From Treponema sp. (GTDB lineage Bacteria; Spirochaetota; Spirochaetia; Treponematales; Treponemataceae): a DNA stretch of 64,000 bases. Location: NCBI GenBank assembly GCA_016281495.1, contig JAEEIU010000058.1:1-64000 (forward strand), written 5' to 3'. Both the position numbers and the translations under genes were made by a program. Shown here piece after piece: positions 7,880-16,139 of the stretch (position 1 is its first letter; each line of letters begins with the position of its first letter). The notes under the pieces are model-generated. The model had not been told where the DNA came from and did not search any database. It saw only the letters and a program-made list of their open reading frames with translations.

Positions 7880-9699
7880 AGACGGAAACGTTTGAGACGA
7901 ATACCAAAGAACATGATCCTCAGGTTTTGATTGATACATTCTTTACGACATACCCTGACCTCTACAATGAAGATGACGAAAAGAAAATCAGGAGTGCATG
8001 GAATTTTTTACTTGAACGCACTGGCGAAATGAAGCGTTCCTGCGGGCTTCCGTATTACCTGCATCCGATGAGGGTGTCGTGCATACTGGCAAAAACAAGG
8101 CTTGGTGCCGATTCAATTTGTTCCGGATTCCTGCACAATATACTGGATGTTGTTCCCGACTGCTATGATGAAATTGAAAAGGAATTCGGTTCCGATGTGG
8201 CCAAACTTTGCAGCCAGACTTCCAAAATCACAAGCCTTAGGATAAAGAGTAATTCACTGCAGCAGGCCGATGCCATACGCAAGATGCTTTTTGCAATGGT
8301 GGACGACATCCGCGTAATACTTATAAAGCTTGCAGACAGGCTTGACCGCATGAGGAATTTAAAGTCTGTGAGTCCTGATGCACAGCGTGAAGTTGCAAGG
8401 GAAGTAATCGACATATGGGCACCTCTTGCGTCCCGCCTTGGTATGAACGACGTCAAGAACGAACTTGAAGACCTGAGCCTTAAATATTCAAATCCAGCCG
8501 CATTCCAGCAGATTAAGTCCATAGTCTCGCTCAAGATAGATGAACGCCAGGAATATCTGGACAAGGCAGTAAAAAAGATTTCTTCCGCAGCATTAAAGCA
8601 GAACATCGAGGTAAAGATTTCCAGCCGTGCAAAACATTTTTATTCGATTTACCAGAAGATGAGGAAGCGCAATAAGGAAGTGGCAGAACTGTTTGACCTG
8701 CTTGCCCTAAGGATCATCTGTTCAACAGAAAATGAATGCTACACATTAATAGGAATCGTTCATTCCTTGTGGAAGCCTATGGAAGGCCGTTTCAAGGATT
8801 ACATCGCAATGCCAAAATCCAACGGATATCAGTCACTGCACACGACGGTCATCTGTGAGGGTAAGCCTCTTGAGATTCAAATACGCACGCAGAACATGCA
8901 CAATGTTGCAGAACACGGTGTTGCATCCCACTGGCTGTACAAGAAGGGCACAAACCATGACATGGTAAAGGCACAGGACCTTTCCATTTTCAATCAGCTA
9001 AGGGAACTCCGTGACGAACATTTGAGCGACGAAAACTTTTTCCAGGAACTCAAGGACGAGCTTTTGGGGGATTCAATTTACGTGTTTACTCCCAACGGCG
9101 ACGTAAAGCAGCTTCCTGCAGGTTCAAACGCAATCGACTTTGCATATGCGATTCACTCCGGTGTTGGAGAAAAAATCGTGGGGGCAAAGGCAGACGGAAA
9201 AATCATTCCAATAACGGCAGAATTAAAGAATACCCAGATTGTAGAAGTTCTTACAAACCCACAGGCTCATCCGACTCAGGCACAGCTCAAGGCGGTAAAG
9301 ACTGGCAAGGCAAGACAGAAGATTCATTCATGGCTTGTGGCAAATGACGACACTTTCCTTGACAAGGATGCCATTGCAAAACGAGAGGCGGAAATACAGG
9401 CAAACAACCTTCATTCAATGCAAGTGATGCAGCAGAGGGCGGCGGAAGGAAAGCACAGGAAAAAGAAGGAAGAGGTAAATTACACAGGCCTGATAAAAAT
9501 AGGTGACACCACAAACTTTATGGTGACCATTGCAAAATGCTGCAGTCCGGTTCCAGGTGAGCCAATCGTAGGCTACGTTTCCCGCAACAGAGGCATTACA
9601 GTTCATGCCGCAACATGCACCACATTCCAGCGCATCCCAGACATCAAGAACAGGTCAGTGGAAGTTTCCTGGGATAGAAGCGAAGAAAAGAAAAAATAA
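7876..9699 (+). CDS. RelA/SpoT family (p)ppGpp synthetase with degenerate hydrolase site
   Basis: This 607-residue RSH protein starts at ATG 7876, overlapping the previous stop. In the N-terminal HD region H63 (YYLHPM) and D154 (KLADRL) are kept, but the HD pair reads HN (87-88) and the following ED pair reads DV, so ppGpp hydrolysis is probably lost or weak. The synthetase domain looks intact: RAKHFYSIYQKM, RFKDYIAMPKSNGYQSLHTT and EIQIRT. RFKD (305-308) is the RXKD form of the loop seen in bifunctional enzymes. A TGS domain (IYVFTPNGDV onward) and a conserved-cysteine region (KCCSPVPGEP) follow. The protein ends there, without the usual C-terminal ACT domain. Confidence 0.9.
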   Translation: MKTETFETNTKEHDPQVLIDTFFTTYPDLYNEDDEKKIRSAWNFLLERTGEMKRSCGLPYYLHPMRVSCILAKTRLGADSICSGFLHNILDVVPDCYDEIEKEFGSDVAKLCSQTSKITSLRIKSNSLQQADAIRKMLFAMVDDIRVILIKLADRLDRMRNLKSVSPDAQREVAREVIDIWAPLASRLGMNDVKNELEDLSLKYSNPAAFQQIKSIVSLKIDERQEYLDKAVKKISSAALKQNIEVKISSRAKHFYSIYQKMRKRNKEVAELFDLLALRIICSTENECYTLIGIVHSLWKPMEGRFKDYIAMPKSNGYQSLHTTVICEGKPLEIQIRTQNMHNVAEHGVASHWLYKKGTNHDMVKAQDLSIFNQLRELRDEHLSDENFFQELKDELLGDSIYVFTPNGDVKQLPAGSNAIDFAYAIHSGVGEKIVGAKADGKIIPITAELKNTQIVEVLTNPQAHPTQAQLKAVKTGKARQKIHSWLVANDDTFLDKDAIAKREAEIQANNLHSMQVMQQRAAEGKHRKKKEEVNYTGLIKIGDTTNFMVTIAKCCSPVPGEPIVGYVSRNRGITVHAATCTTFQRIPDIKNRSVEVSWDRSEEKKK

Positions 9700-9702
9700 A
9701 GT

Positions 9703-9742
9703 GTCATGCCGGACCTGATCCGGCATCTTGATGTGGCATGAC
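9703..9742. repeat. palindromic intergenic repeat
   Basis: This 40-base element lies between the convergent RelA/SpoT and prmC genes. It begins GTCATGCCGG, contains CCTGATCCGGCATC and ends GGCATGAC, so both inner and outer parts can pair. It shares its start and the TGATCCGG core with the longer repeat at 19086-19152. It may also serve as a bidirectional transcription end, although there is no clear T-tract. Confidence 0.7.
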
Positions 9743-9748
9743 GGTGGA

Positions 9749-10657
9749 TTATTCTTTTTTCCCAATGACATTTCTGTCCTGGTCTGAAAGGTCCTTTATT
9801 ATCATGACATTCTTAAAGCCGTTTTCCCTGAATATTTGGGCGGCTCCTGTGGCGTTGTATTCTCCGGTTTCGATTGCAAGAATGCCGTTGTGGTTCAGAT
9901 GGGTGTAGGCCTGGGGGACAAGGTTTCTTATGATTGCAAGGCCGTCATCTGTTGAAGATTGGTTTCCGTCAAGTTCCACGTCTCCGTTCAATGCCAAAAG
10001 CGGCTCGTTTCTTCCGTCTTCCAGGAGTTGCATTGCTTCACTGTAGGGAATGTACGGTGGGTTTGAAACTATGATGTCAAAGTTGCCGTCTACTGATTCA
10101 AAAAGGTTCGAGTGTATGATTTGTATTTCGGGTGTAATCGAATCAAGCTGTAAAAGGCTGATGTTTTTTTGAGTTATTTTAAGGGCGTCATTGCTTATGT
10201 CTGCCAGAGTCATGTGTGGTAGGGGGGTGCATAAATGCCTGTCCCTGCATTCGGCAAGAATTGAAAGGCCAACACATCCGCTTCCGGTGCACATGTCGCA
10301 GATGGAAAGGCCTGTGTTTCCTGAATGTTTTTCCTTTATGAAATTGAGGGCGTTTTCCACAAGGATTTCGGTGTCCGGCTTTGGAATGAGGACATCGGGG
10401 GTGACGGCAAAATCGCGTCCGTAGAATTCCTTGTGGCCTGTGATGTATGCAACAGGAAGTCCCGTGAGCCTTTTTTCTATGGCCTTTACAAAATGCACTT
10501 TCTGTTCTCTTGTGAGTTCAGTTTCGCGGTGGAACAGGAGGAATGCTTTGTCGCAGCCGAGTATTTCCTGTAGAATGCAGTCGGCATCCAGCTGTGCTGT
10601 GGGGCTTGAGTTTTCTAGTTTACTCTTACCGTAAGAGCGCGCCTCTTGAATGTTCAA
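9749..10657 (-). CDS. prmC: peptide chain release factor N5-glutamine methyltransferase
   Basis: This 302-residue HemK/PrmC enzyme methylates the Gln of the GGQ motif in release factors RF1 and RF2. The SAM site is ICDMCTGSGCVGLSIL and the substrate Gln-binding motif is IIVSNPPYIP. The N-terminal helical domain (MNIQEARSYGKSKLEN, then PVAYITGHKEFYG) is typical. The start is TTG 10657, four bases after the prfA stop and preceded by GGAAGGA within the end of prfA, so the pair is translationally coupled. Pairing with prfA, which encodes its substrate, is a common arrangement and supports the call. Confidence 0.95.
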   Translation of the reverse strand: MNIQEARSYGKSKLENSSPTAQLDADCILQEILGCDKAFLLFHRETELTREQKVHFVKAIEKRLTGLPVAYITGHKEFYGRDFAVTPDVLIPKPDTEILVENALNFIKEKHSGNTGLSICDMCTGSGCVGLSILAECRDRHLCTPLPHMTLADISNDALKITQKNISLLQLDSITPEIQIIHSNLFESVDGNFDIIVSNPPYIPYSEAMQLLEDGRNEPLLALNGDVELDGNQSSTDDGLAIIRNLVPQAYTHLNHNGILAIETGEYNATGAAQIFRENGFKNVMIIKDLSDQDRNVIGKKE

Positions 10658-10660
10658 CTA

Positions 10661-11746
10661 TCATCCTTCCAGATCGGACACGTCTTTGAGCTGTTCTTCC
10701 TTGGCATAGACGTTGAGCGCATCAAGCATGTCGTCCATGTTTCCCATCATGAATGAGGGGAGGTTGTGCAAACTCAGGTTTATGCGGTGATCTGTGACAC
10801 GGTCCTGCGGGAAATTGTATGTGCGGATTTTTTCGCTTCTTGCACCGCTTCCAACCATGCTCTTTCTTGCATCGGCCCTTTCTGCCTGTCTTTTGCTTTC
10901 CTCAAGGTCAAAGAGTCTTGCACGAAGAACACGCCATGCCTTTGCCTTGTTCTTTATCTGAGATTTTTCATCCTGCTGGATAACAACGATTCCTGTCGGT
11001 ATATGTGTAAGACGGACTGCCGAATCCGTTGTGTTGACGCACTGACCGCCCGGTCCACCTGCACGCATAACATCCACACGCACGTCTTCCGGTTTTATGT
11101 CGATTTCTGTTTCCTCTGCTTCCGGCAAAACTGCAACGGTTGCTGTTGAGGTCTGCAAGCGTCCCTGTGATTCTGTGGCAGGAACCCTCTGTACACGGTG
11201 AACGCCTGATTCCCATCTGAGTGTTCCGTAAACAAATGAACCGCTGATTGATGTTACAATCTTGTTGAATCCGCCGACTTCTGTTTCCTGTGCTTCCATG
11301 GTTTCTGTGCTCCAGCCTTTGCGTTCGGCAAGATGGATATACATTTCCCAAAGGTCGCGCACAAAGAGGCTTGCTTCGTCTCCACCAGCGGCAGAACGTA
11401 TTTCCAGAATGATGTTCTTTTCATCAAGGGGATCCGGGGGAATGAGCTTTAGTTTGATCTGCTCTTCCAAAACCGGCTTCTTTTCTTCCAGTTCCTTTAA
11501 TTCCTCGCGGGCCATCTCTTTCATGTCGTGGTCTTCTTCTTCCGTAATCAGGACCGTGGCCTCTTCAATTCCAGAGAGGACTTTCTTGTACTCTGCATAC
11601 AGTTCCATCAGCTCCGTAAGATAACGGTGCTCGCGCATGACATCCTTGTACTTCTTTTGATCCTTGACCAACTCGGGATCGGCGATAAGACCCTGTACTT
11701 CTTCAAATCTAACTGAAAGGTCTTCTAGCTTTTTAATCAAATCCAT
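10661..11746 (-). CDS. prfA: peptide chain release factor 1
   Basis: This 361-residue RF1 ends translation at UAA and UAG. The catalytic GGQ is in MRAGGPGGQCVNTTDSAV. The region VQRVPATESQGR contains the PAT tripeptide that marks RF1 (RF2 has SPF), so RF1 is preferred. The length is normal. It is the first gene of a prfA-prmC operon. A promoter with its -10 only seven bases before the ATG, and no Shine-Dalgarno, predicts a leaderless transcript. Confidence 0.97.
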   Translation of the reverse strand: MDLIKKLEDLSVRFEEVQGLIADPELVKDQKKYKDVMREHRYLTELMELYAEYKKVLSGIEEATVLITEEEDHDMKEMAREELKELEEKKPVLEEQIKLKLIPPDPLDEKNIILEIRSAAGGDEASLFVRDLWEMYIHLAERKGWSTETMEAQETEVGGFNKIVTSISGSFVYGTLRWESGVHRVQRVPATESQGRLQTSTATVAVLPEAEETEIDIKPEDVRVDVMRAGGPGGQCVNTTDSAVRLTHIPTGIVVIQQDEKSQIKNKAKAWRVLRARLFDLEESKRQAERADARKSMVGSGARSEKIRTYNFPQDRVTDHRINLSLHNLPSFMMGNMDDMLDALNVYAKEEQLKDVSDLEG

Positions 11747-11782
11747 GCCAGCGATTGTATACTATTTTGACTTTTGTTTCAA
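11747..11782 (-). promoter_or_regulatory. prfA promoter, leaderless arrangement
   Basis: Read on the minus strand, TTGAAA (11777-11782) and TACAAT (11754-11759) are 17 bases apart, and only seven bases separate the -10 from the prfA ATG at 11746. Confidence 0.65.
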
Positions 11783-12231
11783 CTGAGGAATTTGTCCATT
11801 TCCTGCTTGCACAGGCTGTCGCACATTTCGTTGTATTTGTGTCCGGCGTGGCCCTTAACCCATGCCCATTCTATGTCCAGCTGATTGTATTCCTGGTCCA
11901 GCATGACCCACAGGTCCTTGTTCAATACGGGCTTTTTTGCGGCGGTTTTCCATCCGTTTTTCTTCCAGTTGTTGATCCAGCTTGTGATGCCGTTCTTTAC
12001 GTACTGGCTGTCGGAATAGACCTTGACTTTGTTGTTCTTCCATTTATTGTTTGAGAGCACGGCTTCCAGTGCCTTGATTGCGGCCATAAGTTCCATGCGG
12101 TTGTTTGTTGTGTCAGCCTCTCCGCCGCTGTAAGTATGCTCATCGTTTCCGTCTATGATGACAACACCCCATCCGCCCGGTCCAGGGTTTCCAGAGCATC
12201 CGCCGTCTGTGTAAATAATTATTTCATCCAT
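11779..12231 (-). CDS. rnhA: ribonuclease HI
   Basis: This 150-residue enzyme cuts the RNA strand of RNA-DNA hybrids. The four acidic metal ligands are visible in IIIYTDGGCSGNPGPGGW, RMELMAAIKALE, VYSDSQYVKNGI and WAWVKGHAGHKYNEMCDSL. The length matches bacterial RNase HI with its basic handle (INNWKKNGWKTAAKKP). The start is ATG 12231; a longer frame runs into the porin-gene terminator and is rejected. Promoter position predicts a leaderless mRNA. The stop lies close to the prfA promoter, so rnhA transcription may read into prfA-prmC. Confidence 0.95.
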   Translation of the reverse strand: MDEIIIYTDGGCSGNPGPGGWGVVIIDGNDEHTYSGGEADTTNNRMELMAAIKALEAVLSNNKWKNNKVKVYSDSQYVKNGITSWINNWKKNGWKTAAKKPVLNKDLWVMLDQEYNQLDIEWAWVKGHAGHKYNEMCDSLCKQEMDKFLS

Positions 12232-12266
12232 GAGGAGAGTATAGTATATAAAGATAGTTAAGTCTA
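12232..12266 (-). promoter_or_regulatory. rnhA promoter, leaderless arrangement
   Basis: On the minus strand TAGACT (12261-12266) and TATACT (12238-12243) are 17 bases apart, with six bases between the -10 and ATG 12231. No Shine-Dalgarno is present. Confidence 0.6.
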
Positions 12267-12269
12267 CAG

Positions 12270-12300
12270 AAAAAAAAGCCCCGGTCAATAAAGGCCGGGG
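12270..12300 (-). terminator. rho-independent terminator of the porin-like gene
   Basis: Read on the minus strand, CCCCGGCC and GACCGGGG pair around a short loop and are followed by a run of eight to nine T. It starts about 20 bases after the stop of the porin-like gene. Confidence 0.9.
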
Positions 12301-12320
12301 TTAACAGCATTCCGCTTAAA

Positions 12321-13691
12321 TTAGAACTTGTATGTCCAAGATGTTGGGAATGACAGTGTTACGAATGGATCTGCAAATACCAGGTCAACACCGAATGAGA
12401 AGGTGTGCTTTCCAACATGGTACTGTACAGTTGGGATTGTTTCGAATACAACACCGCGTCCTTCGTATGGCAGGTTGTTTGGATCAACATTCGGGTTAAC
12501 ACCAACTGTGTTCCATGGTGTAAGACCAGTTGTTGTTGTGCTCTGGCGTGGCTTGAAGTCAGCTACACCCTTGAGGGCGATGTCTGTGCTGAATGCCTTA
12601 GAGAACTGATATTTTCCGCGGAGACCTGCATAGAAGTCAAATGCTTCATAGTAGTGGCGGTACTGGTTGGCCTGGTTCCAGTAGCTTCCTGTAAGAGGTG
12701 CACCATTAACATAAATTGTATCTGTTGGGAAACTTGCATCTCTTGCGCCAAAGAGGCTGTACCAGCGGTAATCCCACTCTGGAGCACGGTTAAGACCGAA
12801 GTTTGTAGAAAGATCGAAGTCTACGCTGATCTTGTCGTTCCAGCAGCTCAAACCGATGTCAAAGAGGAAGAGACCCTCAACTCTGTATTCACCGATAAAT
12901 CCGATTACGTTAGCGTTAGGATACTGATCGTTTACATCCCACTTCCAGTCATAGTTGTGGTTGAACATCAAGCCAGAGTAGAATGCCCAGCCTTCAATTC
13001 CAGTGAATGATCCGAACAAGCCGATAGAAGCAGACTTTGGTGTGCTCCAGTTAAGGATGTCACGTCCTACCAAACCTACAGACCACATGTTCTTGTATGT
13101 ATAGTCAGCACCGATGTTGATCTTTGGAAGATTGTCTGTGATGTTTGTTCTAACCCAAACGTCATGATCAGTATCAGGATCACCACCGAAGTAGCTGATT
13201 ACGTCAAGACCTGCAGTAACACGGAGACCATTGAATGGCTTCCACAAGACACCGATGTCGCTACCGAGGTTACCTGAACCCATGTTGAATCCTACTACAG
13301 GAAGATATGAACCTGGAGTGTAAATTTCATCGCTCAAGAAGAATGTGAGCCATGACCAAGGGCGGAATTCCAAGTAGAAGTCCAAATCTGTCCACTTAAG
13401 GTCAAAGAATCTTGTAAAATCATCTTCGTTAGACCAAACAATCTGTGGACCAGGCTGGTTGTCCAGAGTAAGCTCTGCCTGGGCTCCAAAGTCAAATTTT
13501 TCTGAAGTGTAATCGACTTCGATTCTTTCAGAAACTCCTGCAAAGTCAACTGACAGACTATCAGTAAGGAATGTCAAGTCAACGATGCCTGTGCTTACTG
13601 TGTTTGTAAAAGAAACATCTGCAAACGCAACTGAAGCACTAAAAGCAAGAGCAGCAGCCAAAACAGCTACGCCTTTTTTAGAAAATTTCAT
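12321..13691 (-). CDS. outer-membrane beta-barrel (porin-like) protein
   Basis: This 456-residue protein has a clear signal peptide (MKFSKKGVAVLAAALAFSAS, cleavage after AFA). The mature part alternates polar and hydrophobic residues with many Trp, Tyr and Gly, and ends in WTYKF, an aromatic C-terminus typical of outer-membrane barrels. I recognise the general type (spirochaete porin-like proteins) but not a named family, so the solute is unknown. It has a good AAGGAG Shine-Dalgarno, a long leader and its own strong terminator, so it is probably a highly expressed single gene. Confidence 0.75.
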   Translation of the reverse strand: MKFSKKGVAVLAAALAFSASVAFADVSFTNTVSTGIVDLTFLTDSLSVDFAGVSERIEVDYTSEKFDFGAQAELTLDNQPGPQIVWSNEDDFTRFFDLKWTDLDFYLEFRPWSWLTFFLSDEIYTPGSYLPVVGFNMGSGNLGSDIGVLWKPFNGLRVTAGLDVISYFGGDPDTDHDVWVRTNITDNLPKINIGADYTYKNMWSVGLVGRDILNWSTPKSASIGLFGSFTGIEGWAFYSGLMFNHNYDWKWDVNDQYPNANVIGFIGEYRVEGLFLFDIGLSCWNDKISVDFDLSTNFGLNRAPEWDYRWYSLFGARDASFPTDTIYVNGAPLTGSYWNQANQYRHYYEAFDFYAGLRGKYQFSKAFSTDIALKGVADFKPRQSTTTTGLTPWNTVGVNPNVDPNNLPYEGRGVVFETIPTVQYHVGKHTFSFGVDLVFADPFVTLSFPTSWTYKF

Positions 13692-13809
13692 AGTTACTCC
13701 TTGAGTTATATAGATTTTATGCTAACTCGCAACTTTATACATTATAGAATAAAGCATGAATCGAATAAAGTCAAGAGAAGAAGTTGAAAAAAGAGGGCTT
13801 ACTCCTTTT

Positions 13810-14559
13810 TTAGTCCTTCCATGCAGTATACTTGCTGCATTCAAGAATTTCACGGGCATTCTTGATTCTTTCTGCTGTAGGGGGATTTACGCCTTCCAGC
13901 GGGTAGGGAATGCCCATCTCCTTGTATTTTGTGACCCCCAGAGTGTGATATGGCAGTATCTCTACCCTGTGGACATTGCCTAAGGTCCGTATGAAATCCC
14001 TAGTCTTTATAAGGTATTCGTCGTTGTCTGAATATCCCGGAACCAGGACGTGCCTTATCCAGATGGGCTTCTTGATTTCGTCAAGATAGCGGAACATCTC
14101 TATGACATTGTCGTTTCCCATGCCTGTGAGCTTTTTGTGCTCCTCTGGATCAATATGCTTTATGTCCATCAAGAGGGTGTCGGTAAGCTCCATCAGGTGC
14201 TGGAATTTGTCAAACCAGGGGCTTTCTTTGGTAAATGGGCCTCCAGCCGTGTCTATGCATGTGTTGATTGAGTTCTTTTTGGCTTCCTCGAACAATTCTA
14301 TAAGGAAATCCAGCTGGGCAAGGGGTTCTCCTCCGCTTACGGTGATGCCTCCCTTGGTTCCCCAGTAGTTGCGGCAGTCCAGGGAGTCCTGAATCAGCTC
14401 CTGTGCAGTCTTTTTTTCGCCCTTTGTCATGTCCCAGGTGTCCGGGTTGTGGCAAAAGAGGCATCTCATCGGGCAGCCGGACAAAAATATTATGTACCTG
14501 ACCCCCGGACCATCTACGGAACCGAAGCTTTCTATTGAATGAACGTAACCCTGGACCAC
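13810..14559 (-). CDS. pflA: pyruvate formate-lyase activating enzyme
   Basis: This 249-residue radical SAM enzyme installs the glycyl radical on pyruvate formate-lyase, implying anaerobic pyruvate use. The cluster motif is CPMRCLFCHNPDTW (CX3CX2C). VHSIESFGSVDGPGVRYIIF, GGITVSGGEPLAQ and DIKHIDPEEHKKLTG are typical of PflA. It starts at GTG 14559, three bases after the purB stop, so it is the second gene of a purB-pflA operon. No pyruvate formate-lyase gene lies in this window, so the substrate protein must be encoded elsewhere. A weak A/T-rich hairpin follows the stop near 13780-13805. Confidence 0.93.
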   Translation of the reverse strand: MVQGYVHSIESFGSVDGPGVRYIIFLSGCPMRCLFCHNPDTWDMTKGEKKTAQELIQDSLDCRNYWGTKGGITVSGGEPLAQLDFLIELFEEAKKNSINTCIDTAGGPFTKESPWFDKFQHLMELTDTLLMDIKHIDPEEHKKLTGMGNDNVIEMFRYLDEIKKPIWIRHVLVPGYSDNDEYLIKTRDFIRTLGNVHRVEILPYHTLGVTKYKEMGIPYPLEGVNPPTAERIKNAREILECSKYTAWKD

Positions 14560-14562
14560 GTC

Positions 14563-15987
14563 TTACTCTCCCATCAATTCCGCATATTTCTTGGCAAGAC
14601 GGCGGCTCTTTTCTGCTGCAAGTCCCCTGTAGCGTGAGGGGTCCTCAAAGAAGTTGGCAGGATCCTGAACTCCAAGTTTTTCAAGCTGGGCTGTAATCTT
14701 CTGATATGCGTCTGTGTGGGTTTTAAGCACCTCAAAGAAGGTTTTTCCGCTCTGTTCTGCCTCAAGGGTGATTTTGCGGATGACTTCGTGACCGTCGTTT
14801 ACTCCAGCCTCTCCAAGAAGGATGTATGCCGGCTCTGCAAGGACACCGCCACGGACTTTTCCTCCTGCTTCTGCAAGGTTCTTTGCCATATTGTCGCGGT
14901 CTGCCTGCAGTCCTGAAACAACAGACTTCATGCGGGCAATAGCCATTGTAAAGCCTGAGACATAGTCTGCGATAAAGCGCTGGCTTGCTGAGTTTGTAAG
15001 GTCCCTCTGGTGCTCGGAAATCTGATCCATGTAGAATGTGATTACGCGGGGGCACATGGCCTTCCACAGGGACTTTACGTGCTCGCTGTTCCACGGATTG
15101 CGCTTTTGGGGCATTGTGGATGAGCCTACCTGGGTTGAGGCAAAATATTCGTAAACTTCACCTATTTCGCTCCTCTGAAGGTTCCTTAGGTCGTCGGCAA
15201 GGTTTGCAATGATTCCGAATGCCACATTCATCTCCAAAAGGAGCCTGAGAAGGTATTCCGGTTCAACAAGCTGGTTTGAGTATTCGCTTGGTTCAAGTCC
15301 CAGGAATCCCAGATATGTGCGTTCAAGCTCTTCCGGGTCCTTTACGATCATGCTGGGGCCGTTGTATGAGCCTACCGGGCCTGCAAGCTTTCCCTTGAGC
15401 TGGTTTGAAAGTTCTTCTATGCGGAGGATAGATTTTCCCAGTCTGGAAACGAATTCCGCAATGCTCCATCCGAATGTGATTGGAACTGCATGCTGACCGT
15501 GGGTGCGTCCTACCTGTGGTGTTTCGGCTTCCCTGTCTGCGATGGTGCAGAGGGCTTTTTCCAGTGCCTTTAATTCCGGCAGAACTACATTCTGGGTAAC
15601 GTCCCTCATGCGGCATGAAAGGGCTGTGTCAAGGATGTCTACCGATGTGGCACCAAGATGAACGTAGGGGCCGATGTCTGCGGGGACCTTTGTCTTGAAT
15701 ACGTTTACCAGGGCACGGATGTTGTGCTTGGTCTTTTCCTCTTCGGCATAGACTTCCTGGGGGTCAAGATTCTGGGCGGTCTGGTCAAGCATGGCGGCGG
15801 TTTGGTCCGTGAGCTGTCCCCTGAGCTTGAGGTGGGCTTTTACAAGGGCCGCTTCCGCACGTGCACAGCTTCTGATGCTTGCTTCCTCTGAAATGTATTT
15901 TGAAAGGCCGTCAAATGCAGCGGCTTCCGACAATGAATACCGATGGTCGATACATGATAAGTTTTGAAAGATATTACGAGTTTCCAT
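14563..15987 (-). CDS. purB: adenylosuccinate lyase
   Basis: This 474-residue member of the fumarase/aspartase superfamily acts twice in purine synthesis, releasing fumarate from SAICAR and from adenylosuccinate. The superfamily signature is GSSTMPQKRNPW. GRTHGQHAVPITFGW holds the catalytic-type His, and EHQRDLTNSASQR is typical of PurB rather than argininosuccinate lyase. ATG 15987 is chosen over a GTG six bases upstream because the -10 box ends six bases before this ATG. It leads an operon with pflA. Confidence 0.93.
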   Translation of the reverse strand: METRNIFQNLSCIDHRYSLSEAAAFDGLSKYISEEASIRSCARAEAALVKAHLKLRGQLTDQTAAMLDQTAQNLDPQEVYAEEEKTKHNIRALVNVFKTKVPADIGPYVHLGATSVDILDTALSCRMRDVTQNVVLPELKALEKALCTIADREAETPQVGRTHGQHAVPITFGWSIAEFVSRLGKSILRIEELSNQLKGKLAGPVGSYNGPSMIVKDPEELERTYLGFLGLEPSEYSNQLVEPEYLLRLLLEMNVAFGIIANLADDLRNLQRSEIGEVYEYFASTQVGSSTMPQKRNPWNSEHVKSLWKAMCPRVITFYMDQISEHQRDLTNSASQRFIADYVSGFTMAIARMKSVVSGLQADRDNMAKNLAEAGGKVRGGVLAEPAYILLGEAGVNDGHEVIRKITLEAEQSGKTFFEVLKTHTDAYQKITAQLEKLGVQDPANFFEDPSRYRGLAAEKSRRLAKKYAELMGE

Positions 15988-16022
15988 GAGCACAGTATGT
16001 ACTAAATGGGGACAAATATCAA
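15988..16022 (-). promoter_or_regulatory. purB promoter, leaderless arrangement
   Basis: On the minus strand TTGATA (16017-16022) and CATACT (15994-15999) are 17 bases apart, with six bases between the -10 and ATG 15987. Confidence 0.65.
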
Positions 16023-16032
16023 GAGTAATTAA

Positions 16033-16095
16033 GAATTACGAATTACGAATTACGAATTATGAATTATGAATTATGAATTATGAATTATGAATTAT
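16033..16095. repeat. tandem heptamer array, nine copies
   Basis: Three copies of GAATTAC are followed by six of GAATTAT without interruption. The array lies between the divergent purB and TlpA-like promoters and ends nine bases before the -35 box of the latter. Such short arrays can change length by replication slippage, and here that would alter promoter surroundings rather than a reading frame. Confidence 0.95.
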
Positions 16096-16104
16096 CTTTC
16101 CTAC

Positions 16105-16139
16105 TTGAACAAATGGGCGTTTACACTTACAATGACGGA
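16105..16139 (+). promoter_or_regulatory. promoter of TlpA-like operon, leaderless arrangement
   Basis: TTGAAC (16105-16110) and TACAAT (16128-16133) are 17 bases apart, with six bases between the -10 and ATG 16140. The heptamer array lies just upstream. Confidence 0.65.

Noticed and set aside
12405-13010. A 201-residue open frame opposite the porin-like gene
   Set aside because: It is antisense to a gene with signal peptide, ribosome site and terminator, and its sequence is cysteine- and valine-rich without recognisable pattern.
16033-16095. CRISPR-like array
   Set aside because: The units are seven bases long and directly adjacent, with no spacers and no cas genes nearby.
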